DNA from: an uncultured Candidatus Saccharibacteria bacterium
GTDB lineage: Bacteria > Patescibacteriota > Saccharimonadia > Saccharimonadales > Saccharimonadaceae
NCBI GenBank assembly: GCA_948435375.1
Contig: CAOJGQ010000002.1
Coordinates: forward strand, 32,425-96,424
DNA length: 64,000 bases
Direction: 5' to 3'
Every line of letters starts with the position of its first letter. Within the stretch, counting starts at the first letter, position 1. Positions 18,856 to 26,931 of the stretch are shown here, in pieces. Under the pieces are notes generated by a model. It saw only the letters and a list, made by a program, of their open reading frames with translations. It was not told where the DNA came from and did no database searches. The position numbers and the translations under genes were made by a program.

Positions 18856-19239
18856 CTATTCTTTGGCGGTCTCTTCCGCGACTTCAGCTTCGGCAGCACC
18901 TTCGCTCTCGGCGACTGGTTCTTCTTTCGGCTGGTTTTTGCGCAGTTTGTCGGCGTGCTTAGCAGTTGCCTGCTTTTTGGTTGGTTCTTTGTACCAATCA
19001 GGAAGTTTAATCCCCTCAAGTTTCAAAATGCGCGCGACACGGCTGGAAGGCTGGGCGCCATTTTTGAGGTAAAATTCAATCTTTTCTTTGTCAAGCACAG
19101 TGGCTTTGGTGTGGGGGTTGTAGTTGCCGACCTCGGCTACAACACGACCCGAAAGAGGGTGGCGCTGCGCTTCTTGGACGACTATCCGGTACATCGGCAG
19201 ATGTACGCGGCCATTACGCTGCATACGAATCGCTAGCAT
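18856..19239 (-). CDS. rpsP: 30S ribosomal protein S16
   Basis: 127 residues. The S16 core MLAIRMQRNGRVHLPMYRIVVQEAQ, the LSGRVVAEVGNYNPHT block and the GAQPS motif are clear. bS16 is normally about 80-90 residues; here an Ala/Glu/Lys-rich tail of about 40 residues is added. AAGGAG lies 6 nt before the ATG. Promoter at 19319-19347. Binds 16S rRNA during 30S assembly. Confidence 0.96.
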   Translation of the reverse strand: MLAIRMQRNGRVHLPMYRIVVQEAQRHPLSGRVVAEVGNYNPHTKATVLDKEKIEFYLKNGAQPSSRVARILKLEGIKLPDWYKEPTKKQATAKHADKLRKNQPKEEPVAESEGAAEAEVAEETAKE

Positions 19240-19318
19240 TTTTGCTCCTTAATTATTAGTTAAAATGATTATAACAAAGTTGAGTAGGTTTGTAAAGATA
19301 GAAATACTCTATCTTTCC

Positions 19319-19347
19319 ATTATAGCACACTTCGTTGAAAAAGTCAA
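19319..19347 (-). promoter_or_regulatory. rpsP-khpA promoter
   Basis: Minus strand: TTGACT (19347-19342), 17-nt spacer ending GTGTGC, TATAAT (19324-19319), then GGAAAGATAG. The correctly oriented member of the promoter class seen across the window. Confidence 0.85.
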
Positions 19348-19377
19348 TATTTACGCACTTGATTGTGGCTGATTGGG

Positions 19378-20100
19378 CTATTTTGTCCCGAGTCCGGCTT
19401 TGAGATAGCCTTTCACGGCTTCAGCAGCGGCTTTGCCTTCGGCCTCCTGCTTCGAATGGCCGACCCCCTCAGCTTTGAGCTGACCCGCAACGTAGACACC
19501 GACCGTGAAAACTTTATCGTGATCTGGGCCATCTTCGGCGAGAATTTTATAATTCGGGGTGGCGCCATCGTTGTGCTGGGCGAGTTCTTGGAGATAAGAC
19601 TTCGGGTCGCGCCAAGAACCATCGGCGAGAATTTTGTCGATTTTGACCAAAATCCACTTCTGGATAAAAGCTTTAGCGGCGTCATAGCCTTGGTCGAGAT
19701 AAATTGCACCGATGACCGCCTCGAAGCAGTCGGCTAGAATCGAAGCGTGGGCACGAGCGGAGCCGTGTTTTTCGCCCTTCGAGAGGCGAACTAGTGGTTC
19801 ATAGCCCAAGGCTTCGCCGGATTCACCGATACTTTCGGTGCGTACTAAAGCCGAGCGCCAGGCGGTCATGATGCCTTCAGGTTCGTTATAATTACGATAC
19901 AAAAAGTCTGAGCTGACAAGCTCAAGCACGGCGTCACCGAGGAATTCCAGGCGCTCATTATGTTCTTTGACGCTCTTTTTGTGCTCATTGACGTAGCTGC
20001 GATGAGTAAGCGCCGTGATTAAAAGGTCAATATCGTTAAATTCGAAACCGAGTTTTTCCTTGGCGAAATCTTGGTAGGCTTGTTTCTGATCTGGTGTCAT
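19378..20100 (-). CDS. rnc: ribonuclease III
   Basis: 240 residues. The RNase III signature is ERLEFLGDAVLELVSS with the catalytic Glu/Asp, and a second acidic site is in ADCFEAVIGAIYLDQG. A C-terminal double-stranded RNA-binding domain (from about residue 163) includes HSKQEAEGKAAAEAV. Cleaves structured rRNA precursors and other duplex RNAs, which may include the antisense transcripts proposed here. Last gene of the bL32-nusB-Nudix-rnc transcript. Confidence 0.97.
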   Translation of the reverse strand: MTPDQKQAYQDFAKEKLGFEFNDIDLLITALTHRSYVNEHKKSVKEHNERLEFLGDAVLELVSSDFLYRNYNEPEGIMTAWRSALVRTESIGESGEALGYEPLVRLSKGEKHGSARAHASILADCFEAVIGAIYLDQGYDAAKAFIQKWILVKIDKILADGSWRDPKSYLQELAQHNDGATPNYKILAEDGPDHDKVFTVGVYVAGQLKAEGVGHSKQEAEGKAAAEAVKGYLKAGLGTK

Positions 20101-20107
20101 ATTTCTC

Positions 20108-20803
20108 CTAAATTCCTTGTCTAATTTTATTACGAGCGAGTAGCATCAGTTTCTCGATGTCCTCGTATTCAATTGCTTCGAGCGCATCATTGAATTTGAA
20201 CCATTTAATCCCTTTCATCCATTCCTCCTTGGTCGGAATTTCGGCGTTGTCAAGCGCGCGCACGAGATAGATTTGGGTGGTCATCAAGACAAGCTTGTTG
20301 ACGCGGCGATATTGAAAATGAATCTTGCCTAGCCAGGTCAAAACTTTGATGTGAAAAAGACCAGATTCTTCCCCAATCTCGCGGATGGCGGTTTGTTTGG
20401 CATTCTCGCCGGGCTCGATATGACCCTTGGGAATGGTCCAGCGCCCCTTGGAATCCTGAATCAAAAGGATTTCGATGTCTTGGTTGTCTTTGTTGCTGCG
20501 AAAAACGATGCCACCAGCGGTAGGTTCGCGTACTACCTCTTGGATGGCTGGTTTTTTGAAAACGCGGGCAGTGAAGCGCGAAACTGCATTAGTGCGTTCC
20601 TGCTCATTTTTCAGAGGTAACGCTTCCGGGATTTTGCGACTCTGAGTGGCTGGCACTTTAGCCTGCGGTATCGATGAGTGTTGCTCAGCTTTCGGCTTTG
20701 GTTGTGGCTGCTTCTTCGGGTTGGGCTGAGTTTGCTCCAGCTTCGCTCGTAGCTTTTGCTGTTTTTTGTTGCGACTTTGTCGACTTTGCTTTTTCTTGGT
20801 CAT
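20108..20803 (-). CDS. Nudix hydrolase with Lys/Gln-rich N-terminus
   Basis: 231 residues from the ATG at 20803, which has GAGGAG 5 nt upstream (an ATG at 20833 is possible but poorer). The Nudix box GHIEPGENAKQTAIREIGEE (then SGL) fits G-x5-E-x7-REUxEExGU exactly. The first about 95 residues are Lys/Gln/Pro-rich and probably disordered. This leader overlaps the end of nusB by 119 nt in another frame. Nudix enzymes hydrolyse nucleoside diphosphate-X compounds; the substrate is open (diadenosine polyphosphate-type hydrolases have a similar 'IPKGHIE' box). Confidence 0.88.
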   Translation of the reverse strand: MTKKKQSRQSRNKKQQKLRAKLEQTQPNPKKQPQPKPKAEQHSSIPQAKVPATQSRKIPEALPLKNEQERTNAVSRFTARVFKKPAIQEVVREPTAGGIVFRSNKDNQDIEILLIQDSKGRWTIPKGHIEPGENAKQTAIREIGEESGLFHIKVLTWLGKIHFQYRRVNKLVLMTTQIYLVRALDNAEIPTKEEWMKGIKWFKFNDALEAIEYEDIEKLMLLARNKIRQGI

Positions 20804-21257
20804 TTTGCTCCTCTTTGAGCGCACCTCCTTCATAAATCTGACGATAGGCAGTACCGAGGACGCCGTTAATGAATTTGGATGAGCTATCCGAGCCGAAGCC
20901 CTTGGCTAGCTCGACGGCTTCATTGATTGCTACTTTGGGCGGGACAGTCTCTGAACGATTAACTAGTTCGAATAAGCCGATACGCAAAATATTGCGATCG
21001 ACGGCGGCGACGGTCGAAAGCGGCCATTCTGGGGCTAAAGGTTGGAGAACTTCATCGAGTTCGGTAAATTTGCTCGTGACATCGCGCGCCAAGGCATAAA
21101 CGAATTCGGTATCTCCTAACGCTTTGGCATATGGCTCAATGTTTTTTGCGACGATAGTATCAATATCGGCCGTCGGATCACCGGCTTGAGTCCGGAATTC
21201 ATACTCATATAAACTCTGTAAAACAATAATTCTGCCCAAGTGCCGGTTACTAGCCAT
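20685..21257 (-). CDS. nusB: transcription antitermination factor NusB
   Basis: 190 residues. The NusB fold is visible as RIIVLQSLYEYEF at the start and VPPKVAINEAVELAKGF, SKFINGVLG near residue 125-145. Family members are about 130-150 residues; the remaining about 45 are a Lys/Ala/Glu/Gln tail whose DNA also codes the Nudix N-terminus in another frame. NusB acts with NusE/S10 in rRNA antitermination. The gene follows the bL32-like gene by 12 nt. Confidence 0.93.
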   Translation of the reverse strand: MASNRHLGRIIVLQSLYEYEFRTQAGDPTADIDTIVAKNIEPYAKALGDTEFVYALARDVTSKFTELDEVLQPLAPEWPLSTVAAVDRNILRIGLFELVNRSETVPPKVAINEAVELAKGFGSDSSSKFINGVLGTAYRQIYEGGALKEEQNDQEKAKSTKSQQKTAKATSEAGANSAQPEEAATTKAES

Positions 21258-21269
21258 ATACCTTCCCTT

Positions 21270-21527
21270 TTATTTAGTTTTCTTAGTGATTTTTGTCGTC
21301 GACTTCTTCGTTTCAGCGCTCTTGCTCTTTGCGGCCTGTTTAGTCGCTTTAACGCTCAACTCGCGCGCCGGTTTAACGGTTTTAACCTTGAGATTTGGGG
21401 TTTTCTTAGCGGTCTCAAAGGCTTTGACGGGAGAAAAACGGTTCACCGAGCGAGCCAATTTGAGCCGAAGATGGCTGCGGCGTAGACCAGTTTTGCGTGG
21501 GCTACTCTGTTTTTTAGGTTCAGGCAT
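21270..21527 (-). CDS. rpmF: 50S ribosomal protein L32-like
   Basis: 85 residues from the ATG at 21527, chosen because AAGGAG lies 5 nt upstream; the longer frame from 21593 has no signal. MPEPKKQSSPRKTGLRRSHL matches the bL32 N-terminus (PKKkTSksRrdmRRSH). The four zinc-binding Cys of many bL32 proteins are absent and a 50-residue Lys/Thr/Ala tail replaces the usual C-terminus. A promoter (TTGTTC, 17 nt, TAAAAT) lies near 21548-21576 on the minus strand. First gene of the nusB-rnc operon. Confidence 0.78.
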   Translation of the reverse strand: MPEPKKQSSPRKTGLRRSHLRLKLARSVNRFSPVKAFETAKKTPNLKVKTVKPARELSVKATKQAAKSKSAETKKSTTKITKKTK

Positions 21528-21620
21528 AATGCTCCTTAAATTTATAAAAAAGATTCTATGGTTGATTTTATCATATTTTTTGGCAGAGAACAAGGGGTTT
21601 CTGGCTCAAGTTTGGTGAAG

Positions 21621-21837
21621 GTAATATCGTAATGAAGTCTACACGTTAATTTTGATTGCCAGCTATTGGTTTTTCGATTCTGTTCTAACGAAGGAGGCGC
21701 GTCGCCATATCCCGTCGTCACGGGTATGGCGCGCTCTTCCTCCTCGTAAGTCCGGATCCTCCTTCGTCAAAACATGAATCAAAAAACCAGAACAAACAAT
21801 CAAAGTCTTGGTGCACACTTCATTACATTATAATTCT
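21621..21837. repeat. long hairpin element M2 (MITE-like)
   Basis: Long imperfect terminal inverted repeats (GTAATGAAGT at the left, ACTTCATTAC at the right, continuing into TGGTTTTTCGATTCTG and its complement) enclose an AACGAAGGAGG / CCTCCTTCGT stem and an inner hairpin around 21695-21730. Adjacent to the 3' side of cassette B. Its core (GAGGCGCGTC ... TCCGGATCCTC) recurs inside leuS. Confidence 0.75.
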
Positions 21838-21888
21838 TCGTCAAAGCAGGATCGAAAAACCAGAAGCAAAACAGTCAAGGTGTCGGTT

Positions 21889-22085
21889 GGACCGTAAAGC
21901 CGCTCCAACGATTGCTGCTGCTCGACGGGTAGACGCTAGCGCTATCGAAATGGAGGTTGTACGCATAGAGCTCTGAGGGGTCGGTAGTGCTAGCCCAGTA
22001 GAAGCCAACGATGCCCGCGTACCGCAAAGAGCCAGTAGACATATCCACGTCCCCGCCACGAGTTAGATATATAGAAAGATTCAGA
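21889..22085 (-). repeat. lectin-domain variable cassette B
   Basis: Minus strand encodes SIYLTRGG, TGSLRYAG, FYWASTTDPSELYAYNL, SVYPSSSSNRW, GFTV, then a stop. Near-identical to A, D, E and G at framework codons while variable codons differ in bases 1-2. No N-terminal gene upstream. Confidence 0.85.
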
Positions 22086-22272
22086 GTTGTTTTGAATGAT
22101 GGGCTGAGGTTTATACATGATTACGACGGTAACATTTGGCTGGAACGAACTGTGGCCGGTCACTTGGACCGGCCAGCCGTTTGCTTTGACTTGCAAAGCT
22201 CAGAAAAAAGAAAAGAGAAAATGTATGAAAAAGTGAAATTAGCTAGAGTTAACAACGTTTTTAGCCTTTAGG

Positions 22273-22692
22273 CTAAGGGCCGCTTGTTTCCGCTAAATCT
22301 GCGGCATCAAAGTCGATCGCATCCGCCGCGCAGAGATGAAATCCCTCCATCGCATCATCTTCATCCTCGTCTAGCGCGGATTCGTCCTCCGCGAGCCAAT
22401 AGCCTGCGTGCAATTCACAGTTTTCATACTCATCATCGTCGTCATCGTCTTCGTCATCGGCTAAAATGACTGGCGCAAGGTCATCAGCATAAGCGTTGAC
22501 AAACCTAGAAAAACGCCGTAATACAGCGCTAATCAGCTCGGCGTGAACCTGCTGCTCAAGCTGAGCTTTTTGTTGCTCCTCGGCTTGTCTTCGAGCCGTC
22601 ACGAAGCCGGCTAAGAGGCTGGCTAAGTACCCGCCAACAAAACTGATCGCGCTTATAATAAAAACGACAAACACTAATTTTTCTTCTTCCAT
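22273..22692 (-). CDS. acidic single-pass membrane protein, unknown
   Basis: 139 residues: short acidic start, one membrane helix (about 6-30, FVVFIISAISFVGGYLASLLAGF), a Gln/Glu-rich amphipathic stretch, then a very acidic C-terminal half with a run of Asp. GGGGG lies upstream of the ATG. No family recognised. The Asp-rich tail could bind divalent cations or simply be disordered. Isolated gene, reading toward cassette B. Confidence 0.7.
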   Translation of the reverse strand: MEEEKLVFVVFIISAISFVGGYLASLLAGFVTARRQAEEQQKAQLEQQVHAELISAVLRRFSRFVNAYADDLAPVILADDEDDDDDDEYENCELHAGYWLAEDESALDEDEDDAMEGFHLCAADAIDFDAADLAETSGP

Positions 22693-22810
22693 TTAATATA
22701 CACCCCCTTGGTCTATTACTTTGAAAGTAACCGTCTTAATTATACCATGCGCTTTAAGAGTCCGCAATGGAGAGAAATCGGTCAATTTTAGAGAAGGTGT
22801 GGAAAAAGTA

Positions 22811-22839
22811 TTGACTTTTTCCATGATGTGTGCTATAAT
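22811..22839 (+). promoter_or_regulatory. strong promoter for a short RNA
   Basis: TTGACT (22811-22816), 17-nt spacer ending GTGTGC, TATAAT (22834-22839), GGAAGGATAA. Only a terminator, no gene, follows. Confidence 0.7.
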
Positions 22840-22845
22840 GGAAGG

Positions 22846-22925
22846 ATAAGGGTAGGTTTTGACCGCTTCATTTTGTGATTCTAGCTAAAAAATCCCGGCG
22901 CCAGAAGGCCCGGGAATTTAGTTTT
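22846..22925 (+). ncRNA. candidate small RNA, about 80 nt
   Basis: Bounded by the promoter at 22811-22839 and the hairpin at 22893-22915 followed by a T-run. No start codon with SD inside. Its 3' end lies about 28 nt from the opposing leuS stop, so it may be only a promoter-terminator pair; expression is inference. Confidence 0.35.
22893..22925. terminator. bidirectional terminator (leuS and short RNA)
   Basis: TCCCGGCGCC pairs with GGCCCGGGA; T-rich on both sides (ATTTAGTTTTT on plus, ATTTTTTAG on minus). Confidence 0.8.
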
Positions 22926-22952
22926 TCTAGTCTTGATTGGCTTTTAGCAGGC

Positions 22953-25900
22953 TTAGACTACAATATTGATCAATTTAGCGCCTTTCGGGATAATCACCTT
23001 GCGAATTTCGTGATCCATGGTGTATTTTTGGACATTTTGGTCGGCTAGGGCATATTTTTTGAGCAGTTCGGCGTCGTCCAAAGCTGCGGTCTCGACTTTC
23101 AGACGAGCGCGCAACTTGCCATTGACCTGGACTACCAATTCCACTTCATCAGCGACCAGATATTTTTCGTCCCAGGTCGGCCAAGTATCGTCGGCGCCCA
23201 GTTTTTCGAGTATTTCGGAAGCGAGGTGCGGCGCAAAAGGTTTCAGGAGTTTTGCAAGTGTAATCACATCTTCGTTAGTGTGACCAGATTTATACAAATC
23301 ATTGACAAATTCCATCAGGGCGGCGACAGCGGTGTTGAAACTTTGGCGGTGGAGGTCTTCGGTCACCTTTTTGATCGCCTTGTGACGTAAAGACGTTTCG
23401 GGGCCTGCGAGAGTCTTTTCTTCGCCAAATGCTAGCGTCCAACAACGGTTCAAAAATCGGTAGACGCCACCAATTGCTTTGGTGTCCCAAGCGGCGTCCT
23501 GGTCGTAGGGACCGATGAACATTTCGTAAGTGCGCAGAGTGTCGGCGCCATAGCCGCTGTCGATCACTTCGAGCGGGTCGATGACGTTGCCCTTGGACTT
23601 GCTCATTTTTTTGCCATCAGGGGCGTTAATATAACCGTTGTAAAGTAGCTGTTTAACCGGTTCGCGGAAAGGCAAAAGCCCAAGGTCAGCGAAGAATTTG
23701 CACCAAAAACGCACATAGAGCAGGTGAGCAACGGCATGATCGCCACCGACATAGACATCGGTTGGAGCCCAATATTTGACCGCGGCGGGATTCCAGGCAG
23801 CCTGGTCGTCGTGCGGGCTAGTATAGCGCCAGAGGTACCAGCTTGAGCAAGCATAACCGTCAAACGTATCAGTCTCGCGGGTACATTTAATGTCATTACC
23901 ATCAGTGTCTTTCAGCGTCACCTCGAGCCAATCCTGCGCCTTGGCGAGCGGCGAGCGGCCACTTTCATCCGGCTGATAATCTTTCACTTCGGGATGCATG
24001 ACCGGCAGTTGGTCTTCCGGAATGGGGTGCGCACGACCATCCTTGTCATAAGCGATTGGGATTGGACAGCCCCAGTAGCGCTGACGCGAAATCAACCAAT
24101 CGCGCATACGATACGTCGTCTTCAGGCGGCCAACACCCATACCTTCGAGCCAAGCCACAATTTCTTCACGTACGTCGCTACTGTTCTTACCGTTAAATTT
24201 ACCAGAATTGACCAGCTGACCTTCACCGTGATAAATCCGACCGGCATCATCGGAATTCTCCGGTTTTTCGACCACCTCGATGACCGGCAGATCGAATTTT
24301 TCGGCAAACTCAAAGTCGCGCTCGTCATGGGCGGGGACAGCCATAATAGCGCCGGTGCCATAGCCCATGAGAACATAGTCGGCCACCCAAATTGGCATTT
24401 TAGCGCCGGTGGCAGGGTTGATGGCGTAGCTACCGGTGAAAACGCCGGTTTTTTCCTTGCTTTCCTGACGTTCGATTTCGGATTTTTTCAGGGTGACGGT
24501 ACGATATTGGTCGACTTTTTGGCGAGTTTCGTCGGTGACGAGATATTTGAGCATGGGGTGCTCAGGGGCGAGGACGAGGAAGGTGGCGCCGAAGATTGTG
24601 TCGGGGCGGGTGGTGAAGACAGTAATGTTATCTAAATCTGCGAATGTCTCAGCCGTTTGCCTTCGAGGCGCGTCCAAAGCACCTGCCGTTGCAGGGCTTT
24701 GGCGCTCGTTCTCGTCGTAACTCCGGATCCTCTCAGGCAGAGACTGAGACGTTCGCCGCTCATCAGAATCATCAGTCTTCATTGATCGGGCGATGCGGGC
24801 GAAGGCGAGTTCGAGTTCATTCTTCATGCGTTTATCGCAATTCAAGAATTCATCGCGATCAAGCCACAAAGTATCTTGCGTGGCTTTTTCATTATCAGAC
24901 ACTTCTGCGCGTTCATCATTTTCGAGCGTAAAATATACTTGAGTAGCTTCAATTTCGCGGTTGACGTCTTTATGTTCGGCATAAAAACTGGCGCGGTATT
25001 CACCCAAAATTGCCTCAAATTTAAGATTCTTATAACCAGTCTCTTCTAAGACCTCACGACGGGCAGCGGCTTCTGGCGTCTCTTCACCTTCGACGCCACC
25101 AATCACGGGCGCAATGCAGTCCATTTTCTTGTAACTAATCGCCAGCCACTGATTGGTCTTGGGGTTATGAACAAAAGCCTGGATGGTGCGACGTTTGGTA
25201 TTCGTTTTGCCAGCGCGGGGTGGTTCGCCCACAAAATGTGGCCCGCCATCAATCTGGAACTTGATCTCGGCACCTTCACTGCGACCAATCCAATTTTTCT
25301 GCATGGTTTTGATCTTGTCGGGCCAGTCGAGTTGGTCGATGTCGTCGAGTAGCTCGTCCGCATAGTCGGTAATCTTGAAAAACCACTGTTTCATCTTCTT
25401 TTTCTCGACTTCATGGCCACAGCGCCAGCACTTACCACCTTCGACCTGTTCATTGGCGAGGACAGTTTTGTCGACCGGACACCACCATTGATAAGATTCC
25501 TTCTGATAAGCGAGACCTTTTTTGTAGAGCTGAAGGAAGCACCACTGAGTCCATTTATAATATTCTGGGTCAGAAGTATTAATTTCGCGGCTCCAATCGA
25601 CGGCATAGCCGAGCTTCTTCGCCTGCTTGCGGAAATTCTTGATGTTGGTTTGCGTAGCTTCTTGGGGTGAAATGCCGGTCTTGATGGCATAATTTTCGGC
25701 CGGCAGACCAAAAGTATCATAGCCAAAAGGTCGCAGCACGTTCAGACCCTGCTGAAGATAGAAACGCGTCAAAACATCGACGATGGTAAAATTGCGGACA
25801 TGGCCGACGTGCAGACCAGCACCGGAAGGATAGGGGAACATTTCAGCGAGGTATTTCTTCGGTTTGAGACTACCGTCAGGATTTTTGGCATCGAGCGGGC

Positions 25901-25976
25901 CAGCCTTGAAAGCCTCCGTCTCGTCCCAAATTTTTTGCCATTTTTGTTCAATTTTCAGCGGGTCATATCTATCCAT
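22953..25976 (-). CDS. leuS: leucyl-tRNA synthetase with a Nudix domain inserted in the editing region
   Basis: 1007 residues versus about 800-870 usual. HIGH motif as HVGH (56-59), zinc-type Cys near 166/183/186, editing-domain motifs TTRPDT (455-460) and the catalytic-region MAVPAHDERDFEFA (545-558), and KMSKSKGN late in the chain are all intact. Residues about 244-446 are an insert at the start of the CP1 editing domain. It carries a full Nudix box (293-315, G-x5-E-x7-REVLEETGY) and a C-terminal stretch (about 407-446) encoded by a repeat hairpin. TATAAT (25983-25988, minus strand) is 6 nt before the ATG: leaderless. Charges tRNA-Leu; the Nudix role is unknown. Confidence 0.95.
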   Translation of the reverse strand: MDRYDPLKIEQKWQKIWDETEAFKAGPLDAKNPDGSLKPKKYLAEMFPYPSGAGLHVGHVRNFTIVDVLTRFYLQQGLNVLRPFGYDTFGLPAENYAIKTGISPQEATQTNIKNFRKQAKKLGYAVDWSREINTSDPEYYKWTQWCFLQLYKKGLAYQKESYQWWCPVDKTVLANEQVEGGKCWRCGHEVEKKKMKQWFFKITDYADELLDDIDQLDWPDKIKTMQKNWIGRSEGAEIKFQIDGGPHFVGEPPRAGKTNTKRRTIQAFVHNPKTNQWLAISYKKMDCIAPVIGGVEGEETPEAAARREVLEETGYKNLKFEAILGEYRASFYAEHKDVNREIEATQVYFTLENDERAEVSDNEKATQDTLWLDRDEFLNCDKRMKNELELAFARIARSMKTDDSDERRTSQSLPERIRSYDENERQSPATAGALDAPRRQTAETFADLDNITVFTTRPDTIFGATFLVLAPEHPMLKYLVTDETRQKVDQYRTVTLKKSEIERQESKEKTGVFTGSYAINPATGAKMPIWVADYVLMGYGTGAIMAVPAHDERDFEFAEKFDLPVIEVVEKPENSDDAGRIYHGEGQLVNSGKFNGKNSSDVREEIVAWLEGMGVGRLKTTYRMRDWLISRQRYWGCPIPIAYDKDGRAHPIPEDQLPVMHPEVKDYQPDESGRSPLAKAQDWLEVTLKDTDGNDIKCTRETDTFDGYACSSWYLWRYTSPHDDQAAWNPAAVKYWAPTDVYVGGDHAVAHLLYVRFWCKFFADLGLLPFREPVKQLLYNGYINAPDGKKMSKSKGNVIDPLEVIDSGYGADTLRTYEMFIGPYDQDAAWDTKAIGGVYRFLNRCWTLAFGEEKTLAGPETSLRHKAIKKVTEDLHRQSFNTAVAALMEFVNDLYKSGHTNEDVITLAKLLKPFAPHLASEILEKLGADDTWPTWDEKYLVADEVELVVQVNGKLRARLKVETAALDDAELLKKYALADQNVQKYTMDHEIRKVIIPKGAKLINIVV
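24639..24760. repeat. hairpin repeat M4 inserted in frame in leuS
   Basis: Outer stem CGAATGTCTCAG / CTGAGACGTTCG and inner stem CCAAAGC / GGCTTTGG. Shares GAGGCGCGTC and TCCGGATCCTC blocks with M2. It codes LeuRS residues about 407-446 without breaking the frame. Confidence 0.65.
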
Positions 25977-26039
25977 GAAGAAATTATAGCATATTTTAGG
26001 GAAAATTACTGGGAAAATCGGGTTTAGGCGTTAAAAGTA

Positions 26040-26068
26040 TTGACTTTTTCAGAGATACGTGCTATAAT
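26040..26068 (+). promoter_or_regulatory. strong promoter for a short RNA
   Basis: TTGACT (26040-26045), 17-nt spacer ending CGTGC, TATAAT (26063-26068), then GAGAAGATAG. Confidence 0.7.
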
Positions 26069-26074
26069 GAGAAG

Positions 26075-26137
26075 ATAGGCTTTGAGCATTCTACCCTACG
26101 TAAAAACTACCCGCCACAAAAGACGGGTAGTTTTTCT
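26075..26137 (+). ncRNA. candidate small RNA, about 60 nt
   Basis: Runs from the promoter at 26040 to a perfect hairpin (26102-26113 with 26124-26135) ending in TTTTT. No coding potential. Lies between the leuS start and the 3' end of the next minus-strand gene. Confidence 0.4.
26102..26136. terminator. bidirectional intrinsic terminator
   Basis: AAAAACTACCCG / CGGGTAGTTTTT, 12-bp stem with A- and T-runs in the arms, serving the short RNA and the minus-strand gene ending at 26167. Confidence 0.9.
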
Positions 26138-26166
26138 GCTGTCTAAGATCGTGTGGACTTTAGTGT

Positions 26167-26931
26167 TTATGGCTGCTCGGCACGCCAGATCACCTGCTCA
26201 GGAGCACCGCATCCGATACTAACAGTAACCGTAGATTCGTTGATATACATGGTGGTTTTACGCGGGAAGTCGAACCGGTTTAGGCCAATGCGTGCGCCAG
26301 CTTCACCCAGAATATGGTCGGGGCTATAGTCGACATCCAGGGTGCAACGTCCGACGGTGCCCATTTGTTCAGTGATACCGGCAGCAAGGCTCTCGCGGAA
26401 AATCTGCAATTCTGGTTCGGTTAGCTGGCGCTTGCTACCGCCAAACATGGTCATCAGATTAGCCAGGCCAGCTTCGCCATTATCCATCTTAGGATGCTGG
26501 ATCATTTCCGCCCACCAGTCCACGGCCGCACCGATATAGTCATGCTCGCTGACTTTACTCGCGACGACAATGCGCTTGGGTACGTTCCAGCCGAATACTT
26601 CTTTGCATTCTCTGCGGACAGCTTCAGCAAAGTCGGGCTCAGCGATGGCATCAATTACCTGCAGAAGATAACGCATCTGCGCTCTTGCTTGGACGCCATG
26701 GGTGATAAAATATTCTGGAAACTCCATTACGCCAGAAAAACCACAACGGTTTTTCTCCAAATCGTCCCTCACGCCCAGCAGTGTAACCACGACACCGCCT
26801 GGGTATAGGGTGCTATTGGCGACGCTGGCAAGATAATCCGTAAGAGCATAAACCTCTTCCGACATGCCGGGACAAAGCTTTCTCGCTTCGGCAAACTTTT
26901 TATTCACATCAGTCATCAACAATTCTTCCAT
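26167..26931 (-). CDS. hypothetical protein with a structured mRNA leader
   Basis: 254 residues, cytoplasmic by composition, no membrane segment. Mixed alpha/beta composition; GLANLMTMFGG and TTMYINESTVTVSIGCG are the most distinctive stretches. I do not recognise a family. GGAGG lies 9 nt before the ATG. It has its own TTGACA/TAAAAT promoter (27167-27195) and a leader of about 230 nt with several hairpins, which suggests regulated expression. Single-gene transcript ending at the terminator at 26102. Confidence 0.75.
   Translation of the reverse strand: MEELLMTDVNKKFAEARKLCPGMSEEVYALTDYLASVANSTLYPGGVVVTLLGVRDDLEKNRCGFSGVMEFPEYFITHGVQARAQMRYLLQVIDAIAEPDFAEAVRRECKEVFGWNVPKRIVVASKVSEHDYIGAAVDWWAEMIQHPKMDNGEAGLANLMTMFGGSKRQLTEPELQIFRESLAAGITEQMGTVGRCTLDVDYSPDHILGEAGARIGLNRFDFPRKTTMYINESTVTVSIGCGAPEQVIWRAEQP

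Larger units (their letters stand above)
21594..22272. other. repeat-rich gap holding M2 and cassette B
   Basis: No conventional gene. Contains element M2, cassette B and, further right, a strong hairpin TGGCCGGTC / GACCGGCCA (about 22146-22168). A few short frames overlap the cassettes in other phases and are not supported. Confidence 0.6.

Noticed and set aside
22011..22271. 86-codon plus-strand frame antisense to cassette B
   Set aside because: Antisense to the conserved framework, no SD or promoter, and a similar antisense frame (MPKPPAPLKEP) arises at cassette D only because the framework repeats.
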